DNA of 64,000 nucleotides from Vandiemenella viatica (lineage: Eukaryota > Arthropoda > Insecta > Orthoptera > Morabidae), in assembly GCA_031002005.1 (NCBI GenBank), contig JARYHS010013631.1:66027832-66091831 (forward strand), read 5' to 3'. The notes under the pieces are model-generated. The model searched no databases. It saw nothing but the letters and a program-made list of their open reading frames with translations, and had not been told where the DNA came from. Both the position numbers and the translations under genes were made by a program. Shown here piece by piece: positions 21,935 through 33,639 of the stretch; position 1 is the stretch's first letter, and each line of letters begins with the position of its first letter.

Positions 21935-22936
21935 GTTTTGTAGAAACAGGGTGCTCAGTAAAACATAAAAAATCCTCAGGTCGTCCAAGCACATCTGACG
22001 AGGTCGTTGAGCAAGTGAGAAAAGTTTTGTCAACAGCTCTACGAAATCGACCCGGCGTGCATCTCGTGAGCTGCAAGTCCCACATACGACGGTTTGGCAT
22101 GTGTTGAGAAAACGTTTGCATTTGAAACCATACCTATATTCGCTTTTACAGGCAATTAAGACACTGATAAGATTGCACGTAGGAACTTCTGTGTGGATAT
22201 GTCAAATCGAGTGGATGATGATGAACATTTCTTGGACAACATAATCTTTTGTGACGAGTCAACTTTTCACTTAAGTGGCAAGGTTAACACACATAACTGT
22301 AGGATTTGGGCAGTGAAAATCCACATGAAACATTGCAACATGTTTCGTGATAGCCCTAAAGTGAACGTTTTTTGTGCGTTGAGCAAGAGGAAAATGTACG
22401 GCCCCCCCTTTTTTTTTTCAAGAGAGAACCATCAACGGGATAGTGTACCTTGATATGTTGCAACAATTTTTGATACCGAGAACGAAATGTTTTCTTTATG
22501 CAAGATGGCGCACCACACTATCCGACTGACGTCCGGGATTTTCTCAATGACCGCTTTCCAGGTCAATGAATTGGCCGTGATGCGCCAATTGCATGTCCCC
22601 CCCCCCCCCGTTCCCCAGACCTGACACCGCTAGATTTTTTCTTCTGGGGTTTCATAAAAGATATGGTGTACGTACCTCCTTCGCCGGCCACTCTACCTGA
22701 ACTTAGAACAAGAATTTACGCTGCTGCTGAGCAAGTTACACCTGAAATGCTAGTGCGAGTCTGGGAAGAAATCGACTACCGATGGGATGTCTGCAGAATA
22801 ACCAACGGAAGCCACATAGAACATCTTTAGTTTGAAGTGCTTTCTTTTAAAACAACACCAAAACAAGCTCTGTACCTTGTTTCATAAACTTTATATGAAA
22901 TTTCAAAGTTGTAAAGTTCTTTTTGAAACACCCTGT
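21935..22936 (+). pseudogene. Tc1/mariner-superfamily transposase relic (DUF4817-type)
   Basis: The readable parts follow the known order of this arthropod family. An HTH region has KKSSGRPSTSDEVVEQVRK. Then come FCVDMSNRVDDDEHFLDN with FCDESTFHLSGKVN (first aspartate), NVFCALSKRK, FMQDGAPHHYPTDV-like remnants (second aspartate), and SPDLTPLDFFLWGFIKDMVY with a C-terminal EIDYRWDVCRITNGSHIEHL. The right end carries GAAACACCCTGTAT near 22924-22937, a terminal repeat. I find no matching left end, so it is 5' truncated. Poly-C and poly-T slippage tracts (22404-22419, 22598-22610) and frame changes disable it. It sits inside the hAT relic and is therefore younger. Confidence 0.82.
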
Positions 22937-23052
22937 ATAATTATTTTTGAACCTTCTGCTTCGTCTTCGCCTTCAGTCGAAGGTTATCCCAAGAGCCGAA
23001 CATTCGGCTTCGGCCAAAAAATTACCTTCGGTCGGACACTAGAGGGGTGTAA

Positions 23053-23216
23053 CAGTGGCGGATCCAGGGGGGAGGGGGCTAGAGGGCTCAAGCCTTCCCC
23101 CCCCCCCCCAAAAATAAAGTATTTAAGGTTCACCCCCGACATCGAAATTTTTTATATTTGGAGATTTTTTTTTATCTCTACTGATCTTTTAAACCTAAAT
23201 CCTGGATCCGCCACTG
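23053..23216. mobile_element. hAT-type MITE, GCGGATCCAG family
   Basis: A 164-bp element with ends CAGTGGCGGATCCAGG and CCTGGATCCGCCACTG, which are perfect inverted repeats. The flanks GGGTGTAA (23045-23052) and GTGTGTAA (23217-23224) match at seven of eight positions. Same family as 50963-51239. Its target duplication overlaps that of the hAT relic to its left. Confidence 0.92.
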
Positions 23217-23224
23217 GTGTGTAA

Positions 23225-23922
23225 GGTTAACCCACTCCAATGGTATTTAATACAATTATTAGGAAATACATATCTCCATCACTCTTTCAATATTAGTAAA
23301 CTACTAGAGCCAGAAAATATCTTCTGCCCTAACAAACTCAAAGCATGCTAATGCACCTAAGCGATCTCTACACTGTCAATACACCGCATCAGATCAAGGT
23401 AAGTTCCCCACAACATATGAAATGCAGTTGGATTCTTCCCAGATGACAACAGTTCAAGGAACTAATGACGCATGTGGTCCAGGAAGGAGCAACATCAAGG
23501 CCAGTCAGTTGTGTGGGAATCTTGTTTTTAAGTCCCTGTCACGCAAGTTGCTACAGCCTCTGACGTCACTCAGTGCTCACAATAATGGAAAACACATCAG
23601 CAATCTCAGACCTTAACGTCCACCACTAACTATAAAGCAATGCTTCTTGATTGACAAATTGGATTGGGACAGCTAGAGGAGATAGGGAAAAAGCTAGGAA
23701 ATTTGTCAAGAAAAGTTTGACTAGACTCTTTACACATCGAATTCAGTCCAGGTACAAATAACGTTAGAAAAGGCAAGGGAAATGTAAGGAAAAGAAAGAT
23801 GCACCACACTATGTTAGCAGTTTCAAGTACACTTGAGTGAAATAATTTTCATAACGGGGTTTTTGTTCAAAAGGATAGGAGAGTGGGGGTGCATAGTACC
23901 TGACCAGCTACTTACGAGTAGT
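23225..23922. other. Unassigned DNA
   Basis: No feature recognised between two transposons. Confidence 0.5.
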
Positions 23923-23930
23923 CTCCGCTT

Positions 23931-25016
23931 CAGGGCCGCATTTAGCATCTGTAGGCCTCTAGGCTATATCTGTGGTGCGGGCCCTTATATATGTACATTT
24001 AAAGAAATTTAGATTACTTATTATTAAATTAATATACCTTTTAATAAAAAAAAATAATGGATAATGCAATCACAGTAAAACTATACGATAACTTACTGAA
24101 GAATTGAAAGTTTGAAACGTGCTTTCTGTATCGTTTCCGAGACTGAAGTGAACTAGGTTAGCAAGTGATGCTACGACGTTCAATTTTATAGTTGTGTTAA
24201 TGCAACCAAACATCCTCAGCAAAAGCCTGCCGAATTACAAACTGAAAAGTTTTAATAACGATAAGAAAGACTACGATAAAAGATGATTAAGATCAGCACA
24301 GCACGCAATAGAAAAAGATTTTAAGCAGACAGCGACTAAACTGTTTTTAGACAGCGCTACACTAATCAGAGCCTTTCAACGCCACACCAAGCGATCGAGA
24401 TTCCTGAATCATGGAATAAAGTTTTAAAAGAAATAAGAAGTGACATAAAACATCAAATTAAATAAAAGCAGATTTTAAAAATAGAATTAATGCATTGAAT
24501 TCTAAATATACCTATTTCAATTATAAACGAATGAATATTTTTTATATATAAATACTTACTTTCAAACAAAATATTAAAACTTGAACCACCCACCGCTTGT
24601 CGCTGTTTACATCGTATACAAAATGAATTTACCTTACCTAACCTTCTGGAAATGAAGGCTAGGGAATTTTAATTCGTTTTGCAGGTACACGACAGTGACT
24701 CCTATCTACATTCATTCACCCCGACCACAGTGTACTACAACCTTATGTTACAAGGGTTATAAGTCATCGCTGAGCCGCAACGTTGTTACTATTCGGTATA
24801 AGTGCACTGAAATATTATTTTACAGTACACCCGTACTTCAAAAGATTGAACTGCGCATATGTGAACATTATTTTCGGTTTTCACGAGCATTTCAAGACTT
24901 TCGATGCTAAATCTGCTTTGGAAACAGGATACTTTCTTTGCACAGGATTTTATTTTTTCATGTGGTGCGGGCCCCTAGGCTAAAGCCGAGATAGCCTATG
25001 CCTAAATGCAGCCCTG
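23931..25016. mobile_element. Non-autonomous hAT transposon, GCCGCATTTAG family
   Basis: A 1086-bp element. It begins CAGGGCCGCATTTAGCATCT and ends with CTATGCCTAAATGCAGCCCTG-type sequence, so the outer 15 bases pair with one mismatch. A GTGGTGCGGGCCC motif is repeated near both ends (about 23974 and 24961), oriented directly. The flanks CTCCGCTT (23923-23930) and CTCTGCTT (25017-25024) match at seven of eight. No transposase frame is visible. A 46-bp relative lies at 30822-30867. Confidence 0.9.
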
Positions 25017-25268
25017 CTCTGCTTTACGCATGATATAAGAGTTTACGAGACTATTGATAGAAATTCGTGTGAGGAATGGGGATGTCAAACCAGCATCGGT
25101 TTTCAGCCTCTTCCTTCTTTCAGCGTTAGTGAAAACACATCCATCGGCACCAACTTCTTACAATAAAAAAACTACCAACTCTGATGGATTCAAAGTGAAA
25201 CTATGCTGCATCAAAATTTCACCACGGACTTGTAGAGACAGAACATTATCCATGCCCGGCAGCCCTAA

Positions 25269-26725
25269 AGGCCCATTTAGACCACCCGACCTGGTCTCCC
25301 TAAATCGTGGCCGCTTCTGCCCTGAAAACAAGTCATCTAAACTGAGCTCTTGGTCAAATTCCATCCGATTTAGGGCAAAAGAGTGGGGGTAAGTCGGGCC
25401 CCCACCACTCTGCCCTGAAAACTGGCGGTGTAAAGCCTCACCCGGTTGTGCCCACACTGTCTGGTTACCCGTTTTCTATTATTTTGAGATGGATTCATCC
25501 GATAATCAAGAAAAATAAATATTGATAAAGTTGCTGGAAGTTTTTACACCTCCAGCAACTTTATCAATATTTATTAAATTTTTATGGGACACCTCACATA
25601 GAGTGACCAATTTATTTAGAAACAAATAAAGTATATTTGTCTTTTAAGAAGAAAATAAAAAGTATATAAAGGAAAAAATTAAAATTTAGTTATTTATTGC
25701 CTTAAATACGTATATTTTCGGGCTTACTGGACTATCTATTAATTGTTCGTTTCATTTCAGTGTTACGGTTGGATCCACATTCTACATCTAGTATAACAAA
25801 AAAATAAACTCATTTTTAAATTTATGGACGCTCAGTTTCTCCTTTCCCACCATCTTGCATTTATTTCGTTTCATCATAAGCACTAACATGTCGCTTGGAA
25901 ATTAGTTGAATTGTATAGTTTACCAAAAATAAATTGTTTTGCATACTTTATGGTTCCGTTCAGAAATAACGGCGATCGGACACGAGTCGACTGGAGTACA
26001 ATAATATGAATGGTCCGCCATTATTGTGATAATTACACAGATCAAAGGATGCGAGCGAGCAAAAAATCGCTGGCCGATGGATACTTTTTGTTGCAAGAGG
26101 TTGTAAAACTAGCAGATGAACGTTGAGTCACATGTGTTGTATACTTTATTCGAAATAAAGTATTTTCGCATACTTTATTCGTAGGAAAAAGGATAACAGC
26201 CAAAAATAAAATATGAAACTTTATAATACAGTATGGTTGGCAACCCTAACCTCACGTGCCGTCTATCATAACAGAGACGCGAGAAATGAGGCATTTTAGG
26301 TGTCATCCGCTAGATATTCCGGAAATCTTCACCATCCAACACATCTAAGAGTCTAAAGTGACTGAACATATGCCTTTGTAAATATAATTGCTTGGCACAC
26401 GTCTTTTTTTTTCTTTTTCCTAGGCTTTTCGCACAATGTCAAAATGTCAGGGTTACACCAAGAATTTGTGATTTTGATAAATATGGAGCGATACATATTT
26501 AATTTAAGTATTAGAACTTTAATAAAATTTGTAACTAACTAATTTTATTACTAGTATTATTATTGAATGGAACGTGCAGAGCAAGACGGATAAACGCGTG
26601 GTGGTAGGCTGCTAGTACGGTAGTACCAGATCGGGCCGGCCGACGGGTCGTCTAAATGCAACACTGTCGAAATCAGGAACGGGAACGGGACAGGGTGATC
26701 GGGAACGGGTCGTCTAAATGAGCCT
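25269..26725. mobile_element. PIF/Harbinger-type non-autonomous transposon
   Basis: The left end AGGCCCATTTAGACCACCCG pairs with the reversed right end AGGCTCATTTAGACGACCCG with two differences. The 3-bp flanks are TAA (25266-25268) and TAG (26726-26728). A 3-bp TWA-type duplication and these ends fit PIF/Harbinger. It has no transposase and encloses a perfect 25-bp hairpin at 25514-25575. Confidence 0.8.
25514..25575. repeat. Perfect 25-bp inverted repeat (hairpin)
   Basis: The arms 25514-25538 and 25551-25575 are exact reverse complements (core TATTGATAAAGTTGCTGGA), separated by a 12-base loop. Perfection over 25 bases, in DNA whose surroundings are degenerate, implies recent origin or correction between the arms. 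Confidence 0.97.
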
Positions 26726-26728
26726 TAG

Positions 26729-27420
26729 GCCGTGCTTGGAACTGATTTATACTCATATTTATTCTTTGTTAACACACAGTAGTTTGCCGAGCGTGTTATA
26801 GCGCCGCCAAGCTGTGCGATCTAAGCGTGCTTTAGTGTCTATGCTCAAGTAGCGACTGAAATTTTTTCAGTTGCCGTGCAGACTTCCAGTCTGCAATGGA
26901 ACTATGGTGCAAGCAGTAAGAAACTTAGCTCTCTCTCAGCTATAATGAATGTTACAGCTTTTTTTCTTCTTCTCCGATACGGTCACCAAGGACCGTGAGA
27001 ATCATGAGATGGGAGAGAAGTAACTGAGTTCCTGCCCGAAGTCTAACCTGGACTGCTGGCCCGACGTACTTATTCTACTGAAGTTAAGTCCGTGTTGTCA
27101 GCTGTCTGAGAAAATTATAACTTACGATTTTTGTTTGTTTGTGAAATGAACAGTTTACAATTCGCTGTTAGCAACGGTCATGTACGGAACTGGTTTCGCA
27201 GCTACGAAAGTGCTTTCCTTGTGTATGTGTGCAATCGAAAGTGAGTGAGTTTGCAACGGTGCGCGAAGCCATAGCGCCAAGACTGTGTTCGTCTACAACT
27301 AGATTTAGCAGGACATAACATCTGTTACCTAGAAGTAGTTGTAAAATAAATTTAAAGGAATGCAAGTATACTTCAGAAGAACAGATCGTCGGGAGCTTCA
27401 AAGCGTGTAAAAGAGGCGGA
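26729..27420. other. Unassigned DNA
   Basis: No coding region recognised. It may include 5' untranslated sequence of the LINE that follows. Confidence 0.45.
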
Positions 27421-30190
27421 ATGGCGGAAGCAAGTGGCGGGATTATAACTAAAACAGGAGACGATAAATATGATTCATTTATATAGAGCAAGAAATGTCG
27501 GAAGCTACTAAAAAGAAGCTAGAAGAACCCAGCTTGGATAGTGAAGAAGAGGGTAAATATTATCTCAGAAAAAAGAAGTGGATCCGAATGTAAAAAAGAA
27601 GAATTAATGACATGTGAGATATCGCTTTGCAGGAATCAAGGAGCAGACAATAAAACAGACGATTACGTTGCAACAGCAACCAACTCACCTCACAGAGCCG
27701 GTGAGTAAGATAAGAAATGATCAACAGAACTTTGCTATTCCAAGTGAAGGCAATATCGACAGGATTAAAGAATAGCTGACTTAATCATCACAACGAATCA
27801 GACTTTACAATACGCAATCGCAGAGCCCGTAAGTCGTCTCAATTGAGCCGAAGTTCGATGGCCCTATGCCCAACCAAATTCAAATAGGGAAAACTTCTGT
27901 AACAAGATAAGTGGGCTTCAGCAAATCAACCAACAGGGGAAAAACCAGATGTCTTTGGAATTCACAAAGGTGAAGGCAGCCAACAGTTTGTGGGAAATAA
28001 AGACTTTTTACGATTGCTGGGAGTAAAGGCATTTATCCCTGCCATTGGAGTCGAACGTAAAGGTGTACAGGGCGCTAATAACCCAGTCGTTGATGCGCCC
28101 TAAAGCATCAAAAACAAAAACAACCTGAGGGTATAATCAAGTTTGTACCTACAGATGTGACAGAAGAACAGCTAAGACCAATCAAATCATCTGCCCCAAC
28201 AGTAGACGAAAGGCATTTACTAAAAAAATCGTCTGGACGAAAATGTAGAAACAAAATCCTTATAAACGGTTCTACTGGTCAGTTGGCTCTGACAAGTGCC
28301 GTTATTCAATTTAATCTTCAGATTTTTCATCTTCTGATGTTGCTTTGTGTGACCGTGAGAGATACGGGATCTAGTTCGGTCGCCTATTGTGTAGATTATC
28401 AGCCGTACTGCATCAGCAGTCCGTTGTCCAGGGTACACCACGAGGAGTTTATCTACAACTGGGACCATTATAGCTCCGAGGTAGATAGTAACTTGCGATG
28501 GATACCTTCAAAAGTGAAAAACTACAAGAGATTTGTAGGTATTGTTATTGCTGCAGCTAGACGAATCGTCCCTGGAGGGTACAGGAAACAATATATTCCA
28601 TGCTGGGACAAATCTACGCAAACTTTATATTAAAATTATCAAAACAGGAAAAAGGATATTAGAAAAACTGAATGAAGGAAGGAAACAGAAATGGAAAGAG
28701 CTAACTTCTCAAATTAGCTTTACTCACTCCAGGAGAAATGCATGGACTCTTCTTAGAAAACGGGGTGCAGCCTCAAACATGTGCAAAGAGGAGCCAGGTA
28801 TGACACCAGCTGAAATGGCATTGCACATCAAAACAAGAGATGACAAAGTCCCAGTAGATCCTGCCATGAAGAAACAGATAGAGAGCGAGATGATTGATAT
28901 GGATAACAACCTTAGAAATAATCCTATCCTTTCTAATTCATTTTGTCACGAAGAAGTTGAGAATGCCATCAAAATGCTAAAAATGGGAAAGGCTGCAGGA
29001 TTAGATGGCATTTTCCCAGAATTCTTAAGATATCTCGGCAAGCAGGGTAGAACTTGGCTCAAGAACTTCTTCAGTGATATCCTGGACACTGGGATAATCT
29101 CCCCAGAATTGAAGATGGCTCACACCTTGACGATCCTGAAACCAGGCAAACCAGCAGATGATGCTTCAAGCTATCGACCTATTGCTCTACTCAGTGTTTG
29201 CTATAAGCTTCTAGAACGCCTCATATTTAACCGCATACAAGGAATAATAAATATCATAACACTAACATATCAGGCAGGTTTCAGATTAAACGGAGCTGTT
29301 GTGAGCAAGTATTAGCACTGACATCATACATTGAGGCTGGATTTCAGAAGAAGTTAAAAACATCAGTAGTCTTTGTTGATCTAACAGTGGCATATGATAC
29401 AGTTTGGCTGGATGGACTGCTACTTAAACTTAAAAAACATGTACCCTGCAGGAAACTAACATCACTCCCGAAGAATATGCTGACCAACCGATATTATATG
29501 GTTACCGTCGGGCATAAGACAAGTAAGTCATTTACAATAAAAAATGGGTTACCTCAAAGGTCAGTACTAGCTCCATTGCTCTTCAACTTGTACACCAGTG
29601 ACATGCCTGGAACAACCGGCAATAAATTTTGCTACGCTGACGACTTAGCTATCGCCGTCTAAACTGCCACATTAGAGGAAGGTGAGAGCATTCTCTCTAA
29701 AGACTTAGAAACCTTAAATGCATATTATAGCAAGTGGAGACTTTGTCCGAACCCGATGAAAACAGAAGTATTTGACTTTGATAGCATGGAAAAATGGCGA
29801 CAAAGCTGGATCTCCGCATCTATAAAACATCCAGATATTAAAGATCCCACAACTGGACTTCCAGGATTCCATCTAAATAGAGACCAGTGGGTCAAACTAA
29901 ATCGCCTAACAGGTCATGCGAAATGCAACAACATGTATAACTGGGGCCTACAGGATTCTCCTGCATGTGACTGCAGAGCTTCTTCCCAGAGTTGGAGCAT
30001 ATTATCAGGGAATGCCCTCTACGGAAGTATGATGGACCATATGAAGATGTTTTTGGAGCTACAAGTTCCTTCATAGAATGGCTGGAAGATCTGGATATCA
30101 ACTTGTGAACGCTACCAACGTTCTTGTCATTGTATATATTTATATGTATTGTGTTAGTTGCTTAGTCATACGACAAATAAATGAATAAAT
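27421..30190 (+). mobile_element. Jockey/I-group LINE relic
   Basis: An ORF1-like start at 27421 and again at 27495 (MSEATKKKLEEPSLDSEEE) is followed by broken Gag-like sequence to about 28320 (GIIKFVPTDVTEEQL). The sequence then passes to the endonuclease-RT linker and RT (28440-29662) and a C-terminal domain (29756-30076). The 3' end is a short UTR with an ATAAATGAATAAATAA tail near 30177-30190. Most of the endonuclease is missing, so the copy is internally deleted. The next relic (30240-31810) holds an endonuclease but belongs to a different lineage. Confidence 0.82.
28157..30076 (+). pseudogene. LINE reverse transcriptase, broken in several places
   Basis: The pieces in order are as follows. 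At 28440-28633: RWIPSKVKNYKRFVG and GGYRKQYIPCWD, the linker before RT. At 28542-29315, another frame: SFTHSRRNAWTLL, then MLKMGKAAGLDGIFPEFLR and YRPIALLSVCYKLLERLIFN, the RT fingers. At 29387-29662: LVDLT-type palm remnant before TVWLDGLLLKLKKHV, then GLPQRSVLAPLLFNLY and the catalytic FCYADDLAIAV. At 29756-30076: LPGFHLNRDQWVKLNRLTGH and DSPACDCRA, a C-terminal zinc-binding-like region. YADD retains both catalytic aspartates. Frame changes lie near 28540-28630 and 29300, and there is an in-frame stop near 29660, so no enzyme is made. Confidence 0.88.
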
Positions 30191-30239
30191 AACGGTTCTA
30201 CTCACATTCGATATTAAATTCCTACCTGAGAAGGTAGAA

Positions 30240-31810
30240 CACTTATACTAAAGATTCAAAATGACACCATTTATACATATACATATCCTGTGGCGTATGT
30301 TTCAAGTGTCAGATATGTGACTACATATCTACCAAGTGTAGGGGAAAAGAGAGTGTTCAAAATGTGGTGAGGAACACAATATCACCACTTGTCACGACGA
30401 GCCAAATAAATGTTTGAATTTTGGAGGAGAGCAGAAGGCTAACGAAGCTAAGGAAGCCACAAGAGAATCTGAAGCAGAAACTTGCACCTGGTAGCAGAAT
30501 ATCTGTGGGGACAGGATACTAACCAAAAGTAACCGAATTTTCCATCTTGTTGGTTAAAACTAACAGCTGTGCAGCAAGGGTGGAAAAATTAACAGAAGTA
30601 AGGAGTCATCTCAAAGAAGAATACGATCTAAACAAGAGAAGCCAGGACACACGGAACTGGAAGTGTAAATCACAAGCACTGTGGTTAAAATTGTGGTCAA
30701 AGTTATTATGCAGCAGATGGAAGGCAATCTATCTATGGCAGTGATTAAAAAATTCAGAAGAAACCACCAGGAATGTCATGCAGGACATTCTACTATGGGG
30801 ATAGATAATAATGGTCAGAAGCGGAGCCGCATTTAGCCTATGTACCCTATGCTTAAATGCGGTCCTGGTTAGAAGTACGAAATTTATAACCATACAATAG
30901 AATGCTAGAAGTCTGGTGCCAAAATGGAACAGCCTACAAAGAATAATTGAGGAGCACGACCCACATCTACTGTTGATTACAGAAACATGGTTACATAGTG
31001 ATACCGTCATAAAACATAAAAATTACTACGTATATAGGAGAAACAGAGGTAATGGATTTGGAGGAGTAGCCATATTAGTAAGATAGGATGTTAATAGCTC
31101 CAACAGAAACCTAGTAGAGCCGAGTGCTAATATAGAAATACTCTGTCGACCTTAAACACAGAGGTTCTGTTACCGTAATCTACAAACCACCTCAAACCAA
31201 AATGAAGGAAGAAGATTTGGAGACATTGTTTAATCAGCTACCACATAAAAACCTGGTTGGAGGGGATTTCAATGTTCACCATAGAGTGTGGCAGGACATA
31301 CAAGCAGACCAGCAAGGAGGAGAGCTCGCTTTGGCTATCGCTTCCTCCTCATTAACAGTGCTTAATAGCAAGCATCAAACGAGATTTGGGACACCTTATC
31401 AAAGAAGTTCGTCACCTGATACACCACTTATTAAGTGGGAGATGCTTCAAGGCATCTTAGGAAGTGATAAACTGATCATGAAAATAACCTTGATACCCCT
31501 AAGGATTCTAACTAAATCCTATCAATAAGACGCTGGAACTGCAAAAAACCCAACTGGACCCTACATAAAAAAAAAAAAAAAAAAAAAATCACGAATGGAG
31601 CAATTAGACACAGTTACGGGTGACTTACAAGGCCGCTACAATGATCTGGAAGAGGTAATAATGAAAACCGCTGAAGAGTGTTACCCAGAATCCAAAGCAA
31701 GAGAGAGAAGCAGAAACAACAGAAAATCGTGGTGGACCAGCGAATGCTCGAGAGTTACTGCAAGACGCCATATAGCAACCAAAATGTATAGAAAGGATCC
31801 AACATTTTAG
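30240..31810 (+). pseudogene. Second LINE relic: Gag zinc knuckle and endonuclease
   Basis: A knuckle-like CSKCGEEHNITTCHDEPNKC lies near 30347-30415 in the ORF1 position. The endonuclease follows: NARSLVPKWNSLQRIIEEHD, LLLITETWLHSD, YRRNRGNGFGGVAILVR (30880-31085) and LVGGDFNVHHRVWQD (31250-31290), which hold the Asn, Glu and Asp-Asn catalytic motifs. A linker with RKSWWTSECSRVTARRHIA ends near 31810, where the element is cut before any RT. A TAG replaces the Trp codon before NARSLV, and there are further stops near 31085. An A-run at 31568-31587 interrupts the linker. A hAT remnant sits at 30822-30867. I-group affinity is inferred. Confidence 0.8.
30822..30867. mobile_element. 46-bp hAT MITE remnant
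   Basis: Left end CGGAGCCGCATTTAGCCTAT and right end CTTAAATGCGGTCCTG are inverted copies of the terminus of the 23931-25016 element, with almost nothing between them. The flanks GTCAGAAG (30814-30821) and GTTAGAAG (30868-30875) match at seven of eight, so the two ends moved or were trimmed after insertion as a hAT element. It lies just upstream of the endonuclease in the LINE relic. Confidence 0.85.
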
Positions 31811-33635
31811 AACTTCAGGATTCTTAGGTAAACATCTGTTGAGGTGGGAAAAACCACCTGAAGGGCGAAAAGAGAAGGATGGAGAAACTTCTGCTCCAGC
31901 ATCATGTATGGCATCTCGGCGCTGGGTTGAGGATTGTCTGTGGGTATGCAGGTAAGGAGGTTGAGACAGTTATGTCTATCATCCACTAAATGAGAAGTCT
32001 TATTTTGCATTCGGCTGACATTTTTGTTGGTGCAATTTTTTCAGGAAGATAACATTCTCTATCATTTCTTATAGAATGTAGTGAAATATAGCTTTGGTTT
32101 CTTAATCAAATCCAGTATTCTTCATTTCCATTAGCGAACAAAGAATTGTATGGACGTAGCCAAAAGTAGATTTCTATTGTCTTCCTCTGCTGATCATTTA
32201 AATATTGATGGAACAGTATTCACAAAAAGTTAGGGTCTTACACTTCGTCGACAGCGGGGAAAGGTATATCAGGTATTTATGAAGAAACGATCTCCTGGAA
32301 TGACTATCTGTCAATAAAAAAACCGTTTGTTTTCGCTGCGGTGTCATCATAAAGGCTTGAATTGAACCGTGTTTGCTTGTTAACTTTACGCAGCCATGCT
32401 AAAAACTGACTAATTCTCTAGGTCTGCGAAGTGTTCAGTCAACCAGAGTGATCGCGAAAATATAACTGGCAAATTAAAAAACCTAAACAATCGAAATTTC
32501 CAAATGGTCGAAGAATTTTTGAAATGTAATGATTTTATGCCAGTGAAAATCTATCATTCTTATCTAGCACATTAACTGAGTATTAAGTACGTCGCAGTAA
32601 ATTTCATTGACTTGAAACTACTGGCTATATGAAAAGTGTTATCCCGCTCTCTCGATGTAGTGGTGGGTTCGAAAGTATCTACATAAAACGAATCATCTTA
32701 AAGTATTGCTGGTTTGGTTCAGTTAAGAAGAACACCATTCAACTGACGTTGATAATAATATGTAACTGTTTGGAGGTATTAAAATTTAATGAGTCACTAA
32801 GTTTTATTTTTATCTTTCTTGCATTCTGCTCCAAAGCACCACCACTACAGTTTTTTAGTCACCAGAACGAACTTAGGCACTATTCAAGGCAGTAAATTTG
32901 TACTAAAGAAGATACTTCACTAGTGCATAGCAATCAATCGTTCTCACGTAATAGTTCTAAAGATGAGTAAGTCGTTAATTTAACTGAAATACTGTTGGTT
33001 CAAATGGCTGAAGAAGTTTCAAAGTCAACCATCACTATTCTACTGTTCTACATAATCTCTATATACCAATATGGCTTACCAATGTTATGCTCCACCCTGC
33101 ATAACTTGACTACTGTGATAATATTTAGCCAAATTACCCGACGTAAACTTCTCCTATGAACATAACCGGTCTTTTGAAGGAACTATCTGGGGAAGCCACT
33201 GAAAACCGAAATCAAGATGGTGGGACAGGGATTTGTAACTGCCGCGTTTTTCGAATGCCAAGCCCGACAGTTACCATAGAGCTAAGTTTATGTCTATCGG
33301 AGTCTCTTCGGTTTCGGATACGTTTTTGGGTGTAGAGTGGAAAGCAAGGACATTGCAGCTAGTACTGGTTGTCAAAATAAGCGCGGTCTGTTTGTGTTTC
33401 TCTCACGGTACGTGCCTTACTTTCTCTTACACAGCCAATGCTTCCAATTCCGTATCGCTGTTACAAAATGCAGCCCAAAATGCACTGAAAGAATTCGGGA
33501 CCCAGATCTACGACGATAGCACAGAGGTTAACGCGCAGTTCTTACTTATCTATGGTTATCGGCTCCAGTCCTATATTAGGCGTGTACTTGTTGTAGCTTG
33601 TTACCATTTTTTAATCGGATGAGATTTCAAAGGTG
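31811..33635. other. Unassigned DNA
   Basis: Contains an open frame of 110 codons (33290-33622) with no recognised domain. I see no paired repeats or SINE heads. Confidence 0.5.
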
Positions 33636-33639
33636 TTTA

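Larger units (their letters stand above)
20249..23041 (+). mobile_element. hAT transposon relic with TTCGGC-rich ends
   Basis: Left end TAGAGTCCGACGGAAGGT and right end, reversed, TAGTGTCCGACCGAAGGT form the inverted repeats. The 8-bp flanks GAGGTGTG (20241-20248) and GAGGGGTG (23042-23049) match at seven of eight positions. The subterminal regions carry repeated GCCGAA/TTCGGC motifs, clustered at 20262-20375 and again near 22990-23030, likely transposase-binding arrays. The interior holds hAT transposase fragments (20365-21809) and, inserted downstream, a mariner-type transposase relic (21935-22936). Confidence 0.83.

Noticed and set aside
33290..33622. 110-codon open frame with a hydrophobic start
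   Set aside because: The hydrophobic segment is internal, no recognised domain is present, and flanks look non-coding.
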